32,157 bases of DNA from an uncultured Clostridia bacterium (GTDB lineage: Bacteria > Bacillota > Clostridia > Oscillospirales > Oscillospiraceae), in NCBI GenBank assembly GCA_937858235.1, contig CALLZZ010000342.1:1-32157 (forward strand). The letters run 5' to 3'. Position 1 is the stretch's first letter, and the number at the start of each line of letters is the position of its first letter. The position numbers were made by a program, and so were the translations under genes. Of the stretch, positions 32,034 to 32,157 are shown piece after piece. The notes below the pieces were generated by a model. It was not told where the DNA came from and did no database searches. It worked only from the letters and a program-made list of their open reading frames with translations.

Positions 32034-32157
32034 CAAAGGAGCAATTTGAAAGAGAAGCAAGATATCAAGAAGCCTTCCTGCTGGTGGAAAACCTGTATGA
32101 GAAAGGGCTTCTGACAGCCGAAGAAAGCCGGAATTTAATGCACCATTTTGAAGACTT
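32030..32157 (+). CDS. SHOCT-like small protein, 3' end outside the window
   Basis: First 42 codons: MTKEQFEREARYQEAFLLVE, then NLYEKGLLTAEESRNLMHHF. The pattern of a helix followed by a (K/E)-G-L-(L/I)-T-x-E-E turn and second helix is that of SHOCT-type proteins, which in such elements usually precede one or more large serine recombinases. The ATG overlaps the previous stop by ATGA. The gene is cut by the right edge, so length and partners are unknown. Confidence 0.7.
   Translation, partial: MTKEQFEREARYQEAFLLVENLYEKGLLTAEESRNLMHHFED

Noticed and set aside
1..32157. CRISPR arrays, tRNA genes, rRNA genes and insertion sequences
   Set aside because: No regularly spaced repeats, no cloverleaf-like segment and no transposase were seen on either strand.

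Overview
This window is most of a temperate-phage-like mobile element from a low-to-mid GC Bacillota (probably Clostridia or a relative; nothing here fixes the genus). The reasons are strong GGAGG-type ribosome sites before almost every gene, tightly overlapping genes, and a gene set (DUF2800, DUF2815, family A polymerase, P4-type primase, VRR-NUC, SNF2 helicase, HNH, P27 small terminase, HK97-type portal and protease) typical of prophages in gut Firmicutes. Neither end of the element is in the window: the left edge cuts the major capsid gene, and the right edge cuts a SHOCT-like gene.

Layout. (1) 1-11128, minus strand, read right to left: two sigma-like late regulators, HNH endonuclease, small terminase, then a cargo block of cytosine-5 methyltransferase, S-adenosylmethionine synthetase and ParB-fused adenine methyltransferase, five small phage proteins, large terminase, portal, ClpP-like protease and the start of the capsid gene. 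(2) 11121-15445, minus strand: replication genes (SNF2-like helicase, VRR-NUC nuclease, primase-helicase, DUF4406 protein) with an iteron-like candidate origin at 12778-12884. (3) 15557-24990, minus strand, visibly more AT-rich: a defence operon made of an NBR1-Ig-like protein, a small HTH protein, type III restriction subunit Res, type III methyltransferase Mod, then the Hachiman pair HamA and HamB. It is driven by an extended -10 promoter near 25153, with four GTACC repeats between promoter and first gene. (4) 25246-25386, plus strand: a 46-residue basic protein divergent from the defence operon, followed by about 270 bases of structured non-coding DNA. (5) 25656-32157, plus strand: sigma-like protein, 45-aa protein, BRO/KilAC antirepressor, small conserved protein, DUF2800 Cas4-like nuclease, DUF2815 ssDNA-binding protein, a tiny membrane protein, DNA polymerase, two zinc proteins and a SHOCT-like protein.

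The defence genes are known families. The most unusual signal is a 43-nt element repeated three times with strictly constant internal spacing (15500-15542 minus, 26223-26265 plus, 31335-31377 plus), each copy lying in an intercistronic gap just after a stop codon and before a small gene. Copies A and C are inverted relative to each other and bracket the defence island plus the early module. Flipping the segment between them on paper puts the polymerase directly upstream of DUF4406-primase on one strand, the order I know from related prophages. The element may therefore be both a structured RNA leader and the site of a past or ongoing inversion.

How the parts could work together: DUF2800, DUF2815, polymerase, primase, SNF2 and VRR-NUC form the replication module. 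The two sigma-like proteins probably switch on packaging and head genes. The methyltransferases with their own MetK would modify phage DNA. The central operon would protect the lysogen from other phages.
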